Positions 12,083-24,720 of a stretch of 64,000 bases of DNA are shown here, piece by piece; position 1 is the stretch's first letter, and every line of letters begins with the position of its first letter. The notes under the pieces were generated by a model, which saw only the letters and a list, made by a program, of their open reading frames with translations, ran no database searches and was not told where the DNA came from. Source of the DNA: Camarhynchus parvulus (taxonomy: Eukaryota > Chordata > Aves > Passeriformes > Thraupidae); the NCBI RefSeq assembly GCF_901933205.1, contig NC_044584.1, forward strand, positions 15,851,001-15,915,000. The letters are read 5' to 3'. A program made the position numbers and the translations under genes.

Positions 12083-14356
12083 CACCTTTCAAAATTGTAA
12101 TAATTTGGAGGGAGGGGGTTTTCATTTTCCATTTCAAGAGAGGCTCCTGCCTTCCTTAGCAGACAAACCAAAACAAAAGGACTTTAAAAATTAAGCAGAG
12201 TGTACAAGTCCTTGGGTGGTGTAGGACACTGGCTCTGGAAGGAACAGAAAATTTCAGTGGCCTTTAAGCACAGAACTATGAATTACTGTATAATAAGTGA
12301 TAAGAGTCCTATAACAAATGGATTTGTGTATGCAAGAGAACCCCAAATCTGCAGGGCAGGGTTAGCTCCTTCCATTGGCTGTCACACATACCAACCTAAG
12401 GACATTTTCCAGCATCACATCATTGTCCATCACCAGCCAAAACAGCTCACCTGAGTTTGGACCTTGCCACTAGGAATTATCTAAACATGCTTGAGACTGA
12501 CCAAGTCCTTACAATTGCTTTGGAGAGGAAAAAACAGTTATAGGAAATTCAAGACTAGAAACCAATTAAAAAAAAAAAAAAAGCTTTTGAGTAATTTTAA
12601 GGCATTGTTTTATCTCATTGTTTGCCTGCTAAACCCTGAGAGAACTGGGGTTTTACTTTTGTTTTTTTAATACTTTGAATTCCTAAGCCTACATGCACGA
12701 ATAAAAAGAAAAATTAATGTGTATCATTATATACAAACACTAAATAAGCATCATCATTGAAGATGCAGATAATTAAAATCCAGCTTTGGCAATGCTTTTC
12801 ATGAAATAATGTAGATATCTCTGTAAGTTATATAATTCATTAATATCAAAGTTTAAGTTGATGTAATTGTTCTAGAAGTGAAACCATGACATAAAACATG
12901 AGTCACTCTTATGTCACTTTCAGCCACAGAGAGTGAAAGAAAGGTGTTGCCTACTTAAATTTCATGCAAGTTCTGAAAATAAAAATTCCCTGGGAATGGT
13001 GTTGGCATGAATAAAGGGATAGAAAAAAGCCTAACCTTAACAGGGAATATGGCTTATTGTGTTGAAATGCTGATGAGTTTCACATAAAATACTGATTAAA
13101 TTTAATTTCTTCCAGTGGTATTTCACTGAGACAAGAGTGTTGAGGGAACTTCTAGATGAGTCTGCCTTTCAGAGGACATAAATACATACTCTGTGCTTAA
13201 AATACATGTGTTTAAAGAACAAAAAGAGGACTTAAATTTTAGTGCAGGATAGGGCAAAGGGTGAGGGGTTTATCCCCACAACATTTTCCCCCAAGTAAGA
13301 AAGATGTTTCTAAAGATACACATCCTTGATGGAAAAGCATAAATAAATTGGTGTTCTTACTCCAGATCAGGGGCATGCCATTGATGGTAAGGTGCAGAAT
13401 TCTTTTGATCCCTCTGCCATCAGCTACCCCTGATCTCAGCCTGGCACTGGATCTGCAGATCCCTGCTCTTTTGGGCTCATTCATTCAGCACAACTTTACC
13501 ACCCCTAACAAAACCACAACATACAAGTACTGTGACTATACCATCTAGCAGTTTGTGCACAAAATTCCTTTTGATTCCACATTATAACACTGTGCATGGG
13601 ATACAACCTCCTGTTTATCCCAAATTCATTTTCAAATTGAGACGGTATCTTGTACTACACTTGTTCCCAGTGCCTCAGTTTGTCCTAGGAATGTATTTAA
13701 TGACCAAGCACATGGTCCTGCTTCCATCCCCGAGCCCAGAGCTCCTCAGAGCTGCCTGTCACACTGCACATATGCATGAGGGAAAGCTCTGCAGGGCCTG
13801 AGACTCCTGAGAAGATGATCAGATGAGTTTCCCATCATTAACCCAGCTGAGTTTCCTTTCATTAACCTGCACTGATGAGGATAATACTGCCCATGTCATT
13901 TTAGTTATATGCTCTTAATGACACTGAAGCCTCTGAATATTTAGTGAATAATCAACTATAATGAAACTGAAGGCAAGGACGTGGTTTGAATTCCTCTGGT
14001 TGTTCCAGGTCTAAAGAAGCTGTATCATTGCATGACCTAATGCACACACAGAATAACACCTGCTGCAGGTAAAGCAGAAACAGAGTCTGCATTTTTGAAC
14101 TATGAATCAAATGAAAACACACCAAGATTTCTCCTGTTGTCTAAAAAGTCAAGATATTTTGACTTTGAAAAAGATACTTGTAAGATTAAACATTTTCATG
14201 TGCATATTATTTTTGGGGACTGGTGACTTTCACTGGAAAGCTATTGTGCTGTTTTTCCTCCTGTGCAGGCTTGAACTAGAAGACCACATTCAGTATTCTC
14301 AGAAATCATTCTGAAATAAAGACCTCACATATGTTTAGAAATCCATAGCACCCAGT
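12083..14356. other. Non-coding DNA, no gene seen
   Basis: No gene recognised. A poly-A run of about 15 lies near 12568-12583. A 24-bp tandem pair begins at 13825 and 13849 (GAGTTTCC...CATTAACC). Short open frames at 13239-13801 show no known motif. Confidence 0.65.
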
Positions 14357-14450
14357 ATTTATAAATATATATATATGTATATATATATGTATTTATATAT
14401 ATGTATGTATATATGAATATATATATATGTATATATAAATATATATATTT
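14357..14450. repeat. (TA)n microsatellite with GTAT interruptions
   Basis: About 94 bp of alternating T and A, broken at intervals by single G and AAT steps. It is an imperfect microsatellite and prone to cruciform formation and to assembly-length errors. Confidence 0.9.
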
Positions 14451-16287
14451 CAGTGTGCATGTTTTTCTTGTGAAACAAACTGTTTGCTGTCCAAATTATC
14501 TTCCTAAAATAGTGGCTTTTTTATATAGTTATTAGCACTCGCCAGTACAGCTAGAATGAACACTTACTGCATTTCAGAATCATGAAACTGATCCTTGAAT
14601 CTATTCCTAATTCATCACCAGTGGGTCAGATATGGTAGTGTGTGTTAAAATGGCCTAGTGTGAGATGTAAAAGCTGGGTATATCAGCAATACAAGATTTG
14701 ATTCCTCTATTTTCTATTTTATCTCTCTTTTTTCTTCTTTTTTTTTTAATGCCATTCTCCATGGCTTCATTGGTGTTTGGGGAAATCACCACCAGAGACT
14801 GCCAAGACAGAATCTGTTAGATTAGAGGAGATGGAGCAGCATTGCTCACCACAAGTTCAGTGACTCAGTGCTCAAGGTTAATGACTCCTGTTTTGGGACC
14901 AAATCAGGCTCTCTCCCTCTTTGCCCTGAAGTTTCTGGAAGGCAGATTGTTTCAAACAGATTAAGGAGGGTGATGCAGCAGGATGTGCAATCTCTGCTTG
15001 ATGGCTTTGTATTTTTAACATTAAACATAAAGCTGCACCTCTGCTTTGCATAAACCTTTCCAGACCAACACCAGAACATTTATCATGATGATCCCAAAAG
15101 ATACCCCAGTGTTTCCCTTTTGATTGGGAAGTCTCCCTGTACAGCAAGGTGTGCCAGAAATAGGCAGCATTTCCCTGAGCTCAAGTTCCTTCGTCTGATC
15201 TGTCTGCAAGTAAAATGTGACAAATACCCTTCAGTCATGCACTGCCACACACAGGGACATAACACATCAGCAGTTGTGCTGTGTTTCATCAAATAAAAGT
15301 GTCCCAAAATTCTGTCTGCAGATTTGTCTAAGGCTTGGAAAGTTTGGAGAGTGAGAAATAAGGCAAGAATATAATGGACTTCCCTGTGATGCTTTTACCT
15401 GCACTGATCTGTTTCAATCACTTTGCTTAAATAATGCATCAGAACTTGTTTTCCATGTTTATCAAATGGATTTTGAACTACGCAAGATTTTGACATCCAC
15501 ATTATTCTATGACAGTGAGTTAGACAGTTAAAAGTATGCAGTGTACCCATTTTCAAATGATGTGAACTTATTTTAAGCTATAAACCTTGTCCCCTAACAC
15601 TCAAAAGAAAACCTGTGGGCTGCTCTGCACGATCTGTTAGAGAGGAGACTGCTCAAAACCACAGAGCCAGGCAGAAAGAGGAATCTCTGCGTTACTGACT
15701 GGGAATCCAGTGGCTGCACCTCGAAAAGAACAAGCACTGCTCTTACTTTTAAAAGGCTACATAAAGCCTTCTATCCCAAATTCTTAATTCTGAATTTACC
15801 ACAGACATCAAATGTTCCTAATTCCTCTCTAAACTATAGGAGTAGGACTTGGGACACTTTGATGTATACTGATATTAAACACAACTGACACTGTTTGTTA
15901 CATCCATTTTGTGTGTTCTGATTATGCATCATTCAATGCATGCAGATACCTACCTCTGGATTTTGCAGATAAAAGCAAAATTTTATTAAACACTTAATAA
16001 AAGCAGAGGTAGACAAGTGAATAATTTTGCAGCTATTTTATCACTGCAGTGATGTGATCACTGATCAACAAGGCAATGCTACTAACATACTCAATTCAAA
16101 TAGAGCACAACACAAGCCAAAATACTTAATTAAATTATATTGCTCCAGTTATCCTGCCACAGAGTACAGCTTTTATCCACATTGTGTGTGATGTAGCATC
16201 CATGGACATATAAGTTAGGTAACAGCAACAGTAAGGTGATGTTCCTCTACCATTCCTATTTCAAATGTCTTTTGCTATTTACAGTAA
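14451..16287. other. Non-coding DNA, no gene seen
   Basis: No gene recognised. The interval 14830-15310 carries five overlapping small frames, mostly on the minus strand (60-90 codons). None has a recognisable domain, and the signal is spread over several frames as in chance ORFs. A poly-T run lies near 14739-14748. Confidence 0.6.
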
Positions 16288-16319
16288 CACACCAGGGAGT
16301 ATTTAATCCCTCTGGTGTG
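16288..16319. repeat. Inverted repeat, 8-bp arms
   Basis: CACACCAG at 16288-16295 pairs perfectly with CTGGTGTG at 16312-16319, and a further GGA/TCC pairing is possible inside after a 2-nt bulge. The loop is AT-rich. Just downstream, near 16339, is the symmetric word GTTAATTAAC, which resembles an HNF1-type half-site pair. Function is unknown. Confidence 0.6.
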
Positions 16320-16431
16320 GATTTCATTTCCCCTCTTGTTAATTAACCTGGTGATACTCCAACATATTCATGCAGTGATACCATTCTTTGCTTACTCATT
16401 ACATGTGATAAAAAAATTACTGATTTTTCTC

Positions 16432-16450
16432 TGACATCATCATGATGTCA
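16432..16450. repeat. Perfect 9-bp-arm palindrome containing TGACATCA
   Basis: TGACATCAT, a central C, then ATGATGTCA. Each arm holds a TGACATCA word, which is close to the CRE/ATF family of half-sites, so it could be a dimeric bZIP site. Sequence symmetry is seen directly; binding is inference. Confidence 0.6.
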
Positions 16451-17272
16451 TATTTTACAATGTTGGTTGCTTATTACAGTAAAAAATCTAGAGACTGTCA
16501 TCAGTACAAAACTGCTGTTTCTTAGCCTTGATGACTTTGAAACTCTTAAAAAAGTATAACAGGCCCTGGTAAAAAGTAAAAACAGAATTCTATACCTGAA
16601 TTGGAAAATAACCCCAAACAAACAAAGACCAAAACCACAAAACCAACCAACCAACAAACAAAAAAACCCTTATACACACAAGATTCAAATCCCAGAACCG
16701 CAGACCTCAATTTCTGTTCAAAATATCAGTTACCGTGGTCAGTGGGAAAATAGATAATTCTGCAAGGGTAGAATTGAATATTGTGCTATATTTTCTCCTC
16801 ACAGAAAGCTCTTTATTTTCATACTTTTTTTCCATTCCCATTTTTATGTATTTATCTGCATTGCTGGTCAGCTGAAATAACTACCAACTGTTATGTTTTT
16901 GGACTATAGGTGCTGCTGCTTTATGTAAGATATAAACTGCTCTAGACATGCATATTAATTACTAGAGGGAAATTTAGTCATCTTTTATCTGATGTAATTA
17001 AATCTGGCTAGCAGTGGGCATTTAACACAGAAATTATCCTTACCTCAAAGCTTTCTTGCTCCACAGCCTAACCAACAAGGAATCTGTGTTAATGTGAACG
17101 ACCTGGAGTGGCTCCCGCAGTCTGAAAAGCTTTGTTAGATTTAACAGCACTCTTTACTGACACTTAAACTTCATTTTATTTTTGCCAAAGTGGTTACTGA
17201 AGTGCCTTGCTGGGGCAGAACTGAACTGGCCCGCCCTTGCTGTCCCTGGCATGTGAAACTTGGTGTTCAAGC
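16451..17272. other. Non-coding DNA with an A/C-rich tract
   Basis: No gene seen. Between about 16611 and 16669 the plus strand is almost pure A and C (CAAA, CCAA and CCAAC words), the complement of the T/G tracts found at several other places in the window. Confidence 0.65.
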
Positions 17273-17345
17273 CAATATTTCAAAATAGTGAGCATTTGTT
17301 CAATATTTCAAAATATTGAGCATTTGTTCAACCTTTCAAAAGGTG
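17273..17345 (+). repeat. 28-bp tandem repeat, 2.6 copies
   Basis: Copies begin at 17273 and 17301 and differ at one position; a diverged third part follows at 17329. The unit contains CAATATTTCAAAATATTG, itself a perfect palindrome with 8-bp arms in the second copy. Confidence 0.85.
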
Positions 17346-20300
17346 AATGTAGGTAGAAGGAGAACCTGAGACCTTTTCTGGTCACCTTCAGTGTGAGCCC
17401 CTTGCCTTGGGGAACACGGGCAGCACCACCAATCCCCTCTTTGGCCCAGCTTCTTGTACAGCCAAACACCCTGCAAACAACACCCTGGGTGATGAAAATC
17501 TGAATTTCACCTCTCTGTCCTTTTGTCAGTGCAATTTCTCAATTTCTGAACGATTTCAAAAGAAAAAAATCAACAGCAGCTTAACTGAATACAGTCACAC
17601 TTTGTCATCTGTTAAGCAGCATTTCCCACAAATTAATGAAAACACAGTTTTCCACTTGCTAATTAAATTTCATTAATCTGCATGTATTCAGTAAATTGTT
17701 TGAGACCAAACCAGAGGTTACGGACATGTACTCTGTTATTGCTAAATTAAAAATGGTGAATAATGCTTCAAAATGAAATGCAGTATATTCAATACATGGC
17801 CATACCTCTGAAACTGAGTATCCTAGAGCTGCAAGGTTCATGCAACTATTTGAAAATACTGACCCTGCTTTCTCCTGGACATTTATAGTGAGAGAAATAC
17901 CAATGGATAAAATATCCAGTGATAATTAAGAAAGTAAGAACAAACCTTTATAATTCAGAGTTTTAAAAGACACCTGTATCTTAATTATCATACACTGGGT
18001 TATTTTTAATTCAAATAAAATTTGACTTGTTATTTTAATTAAAAAATATATTATTTCCTGTTTATTTTTTTTCTCTCAGTTGCATATGAAATCATCCTTA
18101 TAGAAAGATGCTAGAGAAGAAACGTCATATTTTCCAGTCTGATTGCCACATGCTTCTGACAGGCCACAGTGTATAAGTGAGTTTTGACACTTCACCTGTG
18201 GAATCAGTCAGCTTTTGTAGCTATCATCACTTGCTTTTTGTCTGGATATGAAGGTGTAAATCTACCAGCAGCAAGGTACCATGCTTAGCATGTATTGCCA
18301 GTGACAAAAGAAATGAAAAAACACATATAATTAATAATTTATAACTGAATCAATACCAAACCCTTGAAATTTAGGAGCACGTGGATGGGTCCCAGCTCAC
18401 AGGCATCAAAAAAAGAAGTAAACCTGGGATTTACCTAAATTCTGTATGTCAGAAGCTTAACACTGCATTCATCTTACTTTGAATTATGCTGCTTTTGCAG
18501 CCCTACTGCAGAAAGTATTTCAGGTCTGTAGGGGTCTGTCTGCACAGAGGAAATCAGATCACTGCACACCTGAAAATTTAACTGCATCCTTAATTGCAAT
18601 CAAGTGCAGCAAATATGGGTTTCAGGACTTACCTGGAGAACACTGACGTTCCAAAACAAGAGATAAAGAACTAAATAAGGAAATAAAGATACTGATAAAT
18701 AACCAAATAAGGAAATAAAAGTAAACCCAAAGAAAAGGAAACAGTGAAAGACACAGATTAATTCTCTGCATTCACCTGGAGTAGCTGTTCAGGTATTTCC
18801 TGTCCCTTGAGTAGATGCCAACACAAGTTCCACAAAAAGACTTCCCCATCCAGATCAAACATGAATTTGAGCCAAACACAGCTCCTTTTTTTTCAGTACA
18901 TTCTAAACTTCAGCAATAAATTGTCCTAGCACCAAAACTTTTCATGAAAGCCCATTGCACTGACCCTGGAATCCCATCACAAGGAGCTCTGCAGGTGATG
19001 AATTGTGCAGGATTTCCATCTGGAGGCTGCTAAGGATCCTCTCCTTGCAGCCTGGTCCATGGGCCATGGATGTTCCCTCCCCAGGGCAGATGGAGAGCAA
19101 ACCCTGAATTGTTCAAGCTTTGACAACCTGTCATTCAGCTGAATATTCCAATCTTGTGCTTATTTTTACCCCACAAATAAGCTCACCAATGTGCAGGAGC
19201 CTAATACGACTTTGTGGTGCTGCAGAAATTGATCCAGCAGAAATAAAGTGACTAAAACTGAGGGTGTTTGCTGACAAAAGTACAGAACATTGCAGGAGTC
19301 TTTTATCTCAAGGAACTTCAGATTCAGTTGTCTGTCTTATTTTCTCTTTCCTCATATTTTTTCAAGTAGCCAAGCAGTTGAACAGTGCAGGATTTTTCCC
19401 TCTTTTCCCCCAGCACACAGTACATTACAGAGCATACAATAACTGGAGGATTTTTCACTAACTAGTAGATTTCTCTGCAGAGTTTCTCAGAATAAATTAA
19501 TCCAGACCTCAGAGGCTGCTTCTATGATGAAAATTTTCAGCAGTCCTCCCAGAGCAAAGCAGTTGCCTTCCTGCATTAAAGTAACACAGCACAGCAGCAA
19601 CCAGGAAAGGCTGGGGCCTGTTGTGAGAGGTAAAATAAAGTCTAAAATACCTAAGGATGCCATAGATCTCAGGCTGTAGGTCTTGGTGGGGGCTGCAGGC
19701 CAGGAGCAACCCCCTGGGATGTTCCCCTTGCTAATGAGTACACTCAGCATTGCTCACACCACAGAGCACCTGGCTCCCCAAAAGCTGACAGAGGAAGAAA
19801 CTGCAATTAAGTCTGTGATTTAGTGGTCTTCCTATGGCTTTTCTCTGATAAATCTGAACTATACCCAACTATGGAACAAATAAACAAAACACATCAAAAA
19901 AAAATCAGGAGTTATTCTCCTCTGAAGTTATTTCTCCCTGTGCACATCACCAGTGCCTTCTGTTGCAGAACAGTGACGGAAGTTCCTCATTCATGTTTCA
20001 TTCTTCATAGTAATTTATTTTAAATAAGGATTTCTCTTTCATCTTAGTTACTTCTGTAATATTGGCTGATTTTTAAATAATTATTATCACTGCCTTGGCT
20101 AGGGTCACATCCTGCATATCACAGCTGTCAAAATGAGTGAAGCATCTCTGTTTGCCATCCTTTGATCAAACAAAAGAATTGTTTTTACTTTCACTGAGAA
20201 AAGAAATTCCATTGCTAATTCAAAGAAGGCAGATTTGGTTAAATTGAAGGGAACATTCTGAAAGAGGTTTTGAAACATCCAGAGGGAATTTACTGGCACA

Positions 20301-21075
20301 GGTCCTGTGCTCATTTTAGGAGGTGGTGCTCATCCATGCTTCTAAAAAAGGGGTGAACAGGTGTTGAGCCCCAAAGTAGTGACCCATGCAGAAGGTAGGT
20401 GAAAAAAATAGGAAAAAAGTTTGTTTCTTGTTTTGCTGCATGCATTGCAGAGGGAGCAGGAAAGGGAAGAGGTGCTGGCTGAGCAGGTGTTAATTGCCAT
20501 CCTGATCTGAGGTATTCCCTGGAATGCTGGCAGAGCTCAGGCTGTGCTGCTCAGCCCAGCCCCCCGAGCACACCCTGACCTCAGAAAGCACAACTGCACA
20601 CACAGGTGCACCAACAGCAGTGTCCAAGGCGTTCCTCACATTTAACATTCATATTCTGGCACTCCTGCCTGCCTGCTGCAAGGAAGGGACCCAGGGCAGA
20701 GATTTGCAAAGACAGGTAGTGCCTGGGGTCAAAATCATTTCACTTGCTGATTATTCCACTGGTAATATTTTTTCCTCTTGAGCACAATTTCAAACAATTC
20801 AGCCCTGACACATTTTTAAAGCTGCAGCAGTGGAGAGAACCATTGCTGTCTGTGGGCATCCTTTCCCCACCTGCCAGGATCATCAAGTCAACGTGAACTT
20901 CAAGAAACAACAAAATAACAACTATGTTTAATTGTGGGGAAGCAATTTTTCTGCCCCATGAAAAGATAGCACGTTTCAGTTCCCTAAAGATGTCAGTCTC
21001 CTTTCTACAAAAGTACAGAAGCTGATGTTTTGTTTTGTTTTTTTTCTGAAAGAGAAAAACCTGGATGTCTTTGAA
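17346..21075. other. Non-coding DNA, no gene seen
   Basis: No gene recognised. A diverged duplication with a period of about 37 bp (AAATAAGGAAATAAA words) lies near 18671-18717. A possible minus-strand exon at 18633-18670 is described among the findings. The segment 20510-20720 is GC-richer than its surroundings but has no repeat landmark I recognise. Confidence 0.6.
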
Positions 21076-21251
21076 GTTAGTACATATAAATGTATTAATT
21101 TAGGTTAGTATTTATAAATGTATTAAGTTAGTACATATAAATGTATTAATATTATATGTATTGTTAGTTATTAATTAATTAGTTATTATATGCATTAAGT
21201 TATTAATACAAATAAATGTATTAAAATATATAAATGTATTAATAAACATAT
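21076..21251 (+). repeat. AT-rich minisatellite
   Basis: Diverged copies of a GTTAGTACATATAAATGTATTAA-type unit begin at 21076, 21104 and 21127 (spacings of 28 and 23 bp). Decayed copies continue to about 21250, followed by a short (AC)n run. Variable spacing and partial units indicate an old, degraded array. Confidence 0.8.
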
Positions 21252-22779
21252 ACCTATGTGTACACACACACAACTGTCTCCCTGATCATATTTCTCTATC
21301 TCAATCATCCTTGACTGTATTTTTTAGCAAGTTAGACTTCTCCCCCTTCTGTAGCCCTGCATATCATAGCTGATTTTAGTAGTTTTCAGTAAAGTCCTGC
21401 AACTTTAATGCATGAAAGAACATAATTGTGATTAATTTCTCCCCTAATGCAGTTTTGTTTGAGGTGCAGGAGAAAGCATTGCCATTTCAGGCTGGTACCT
21501 GGGGATGGACTGACACCTGGAGAGGTCCAGTCCTACACTGGACTCATCATGCCCCTAAATGAAATATCCCAGATTTTCACAGCACAGAACCATGACAAAT
21601 ACAGCAGGAATATTCATGGGTGTCATGCATCTGCTCCATTAAAATTTGAATGGAAAATAATTGGTATTTAAAGGGTCACAAGGCTTAAAGTGGAAAAATA
21701 ATATGGATTTTTTTTAAGCACTAGGTAGGGAAGGAGCAACATTTTCCTTTTAAAAGTTTTAAAATAAAAACAGTAATGTTTTCATGTCTAGTGCTATAAA
21801 TCTACAATTCTGGAACTATAACTCTACAAATCAGTAAACTTCCCTTACCTCCTTGCTTTCAGAAGGAAAACAGATGTATTTACTCCCTATCTGGTTTTGT
21901 TTTGTCTTATTTTATCATAAATTAATAATTCCTCACTAACAGCTTCTCGATTATCCACGAGACACAAGGCAGCTCTTTACTATTTACCCAGTGAAAGATG
22001 CTGGAAAGCACTTCAGTAAATACCAGGTTGCATAAAAGTGCTGCATTTTTACTGACTCTTGCTCAAAACTAGTCTTGGAATGTAAATAATGTCATTATCT
22101 TTTATATAAAAAAAATTAAACAATACATTACATAGTAACATATAAATGAAAAACTATGAATTCTAGTGCTCAATGAAATTGCTAGTTCTGTAAATCAGTA
22201 TTCTGCCACAAATAATTAAGGAAATTTCTTCAGATTGGCAAAGGTTGGAAAAGAAATACTTGACTGTCCTTAAAGAGGGCCCTTCAAGAAAATGTTCAGC
22301 TAATCAGAACTGATTTTCAGGACATGCACATAGAGATCATTAGGGGGGAAAAAAGGAGCAAAAAAAGTAAAAGTTAAAAATCTCAATTCCTGCAATTTGG
22401 CCAAACTTAAGTGACTGATAATACAGAACAAAAATATAGCCTGCCTTCTATTCAGTTTTGAAATACCTGCAAAAGGCAACCTGAAACTGAAAAATGGAGT
22501 AAGTGCAATGAGGCCTTTAGAATAATTATGTGTTGTTAATTGAAGAATGTTAATCATGTCATATTAGAAGGGAGAGAGGGTTAAATTGGTAAAATTTCAA
22601 TTCACTTAGGCCTTATCTCTTGTTAGAATGAACCAGATGATTAATCCTTAATATTCTTCAGGGATACAGAGAACATCAGCAATTAAATTAACAACTACAA
22701 AGTTTATGCTCAGAGAATCAAAAATGAAAGACAGAAACACTTTAATTTTTCACAAGTTGTTACCTTAATTATCTTCTTA
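21252..22779. other. Non-coding DNA, no gene seen
   Basis: No gene or repeat family recognised. AT-rich with short A-runs, for example near 22105 and 22350. Confidence 0.65.
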
Positions 22780-24720
22780 TTGCTTCTGTCTCTTTTCCCT
22801 CATTACAAAACCACACCCCTCAGTATTCCTGGATCCTTTAATTTGCTGTAGCTCACCAACTGTATAAGGAACGTCATCAGAGCTGCAAAAGTCATAAATC
22901 TTACTTTGTGCATGCTCATTGGAAATAAATCCTTCTGCTATACCCTGTCCCTGTGTTCCGACTGCAAGTGATGACAAATTTTTGTTTCCTTACAAACAGC
23001 AATGTCCATCAAAAGTTGCTGGCAGAAAAGGAAGGATTGCTTAGCCCAGAAAGTGAAGTTTCTTTTAGGAAAATGTAAAAGAAGTAGAGATATCTAAGCC
23101 AACCTAATAGTTATTATGCAGTCCTGCCAGCACTGGGAAGGTAAAGGGGTGAGTTCTCATGAAACCCAATTCTACAGTCATGAAAATAAGAGTATAGTTC
23201 CAGATATTCATGAATATTATGTACCACCAAGAGATCACAGACTGATGTTTAAATGTTCTCTGCTTACAGAATAAAACAACAGACAAAATGGAGGGCTTGA
23301 GAATGCGTTTGGGACTCTTTCTTAAGAGTTGCATTAGAAAATGCGGAATCTTGTTATCAATACTGGCCCGCTTCATATATTGAATGGTTTCAAATGTAAT
23401 TGCTGGGCAAGTAAATGCTCCCACAAGCTGAACGCAAAAATCCGTGCCCATGAAACACAGGGACTTGACATTGTTATCACCAGGCATGCTTTCCAAATTA
23501 TCCAAGTTTTAAAGTAAAATGTCATATCCCTGAAGGGTGCCCTTCGAACAAATTATTAACGAAGCTCTATTGATCCTCACCCAAACAGCAAAATCTCAAT
23601 AAATCTCCTCTGGACCTTTGCTGAGGCTGGAAAATGCATTACACCCCCCTACTGACCACAATTTTTATTTTCGCTATTGTGTTTGCAGGGCAGTCAATTT
23701 TATACAGCATTACAAACTGCCAAGTGCTAAAGTGATTTCCTCTATTACTGAGGTCCATGTATTAAATTTAGTGAGGCACAATATCAGGCTTCAAATATTG
23801 CAGGGTTTAGAATTGAATGCAGCCGAGCCTAATGTTATCAACCTGACAAAAAACACTGACATATTAAGTGGCAAATCATTTATTCATATTTGGGACTGGT
23901 TTTGGTTTTCTGTTCAGCTGTATAGTTTTAGATTAGCCACGGTATTTCAAAATGGGACTGTTCCTGTGAAGTCCAAAGACACTGTGGAATAGATATTCCA
24001 TACACTTATTATGCACAGTAGATCAGAGAAATATGCCTCACTGACCTGCTATCACATAGAAATACATGTAAATTAATAAATTACTTAGCATAATGCAGGT
24101 TTAGGCTGCAAATACTTTAACCCTTTAGAACAACCAGTGCTAAGCATTTCAGGTACTTTTTATTATAATCAAATACAAAGCCCTAATGCTCAGATAAAGT
24201 TGGATTTTGTGCTCCTTTTTTAGCCTGATCATTGTTTCCCCTGCAGTCTGAAATATTTAAAGCTAGCAGATTTCTGAGCTTGTACATACTATTTGAAACC
24301 TAGTTCTTTCTGAAATATGCCTGTTGTAAGGTACCCCTGGAAGAACTGATGCATCCAGAATAATCCAATACTCGTCCCCATTATTAATGATTGCTTACAT
24401 CAATGGAAATAAAGCTTTCTGTATGTTTTTGTCAATGGAAAACAAATTATTCTGTAACGAACTGAGAAGAGTTATCGGATATTTTGCTTGCTTAAAATCC
24501 CAACAATACTCTGTGGTAAAAGCTGAAGCCACAATGTTCTGAGTAAAAAAAAGATTTTAAAAAAATCTGCACTGATACCTGTTATTATACAGAATGCCAG
24601 CTTCCTTCCTTTTATGAATGACTTTACATACTGACAGGTCTGTGGTCTAATTGTGAAATTATTAAACTGCAAAAGTTGCCATTAAAATTGCTCACAGTGG
24701 ATCTCTGGACAGAACTATCC
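22780..24720. promoter_or_regulatory. Candidate conserved non-coding (enhancer) cluster
   Basis: This stretch lacks homopolymers and satellites over most of its length. Between about 23300 and 23565 it holds seven CpGs, several times the density of typical flanking sequence such as 34-36 kb. CpG retention without coding signal is what long-constrained non-coding DNA looks like. Words that suit developmental transcription factors include CATTGTTT near 24230 (SOX-like), ATTATTAATGATTG near 24380 and CAATGGAAAACAAATTATT near 24434. Two open frames (23104-23505 minus, 133 codons; 23618-23992 plus, 124 codons) fall here, but neither matches a family I know nor is bounded by good splice sites. The conservation claim is an inference from texture and was not computed. 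Confidence 0.4.

Noticed and set aside
11706..12159. Overlapping frames of 122-149 codons as a protein gene
   Set aside because: Five of six frames are open at once because the block is GC-rich and repeat-like; none shows a domain.
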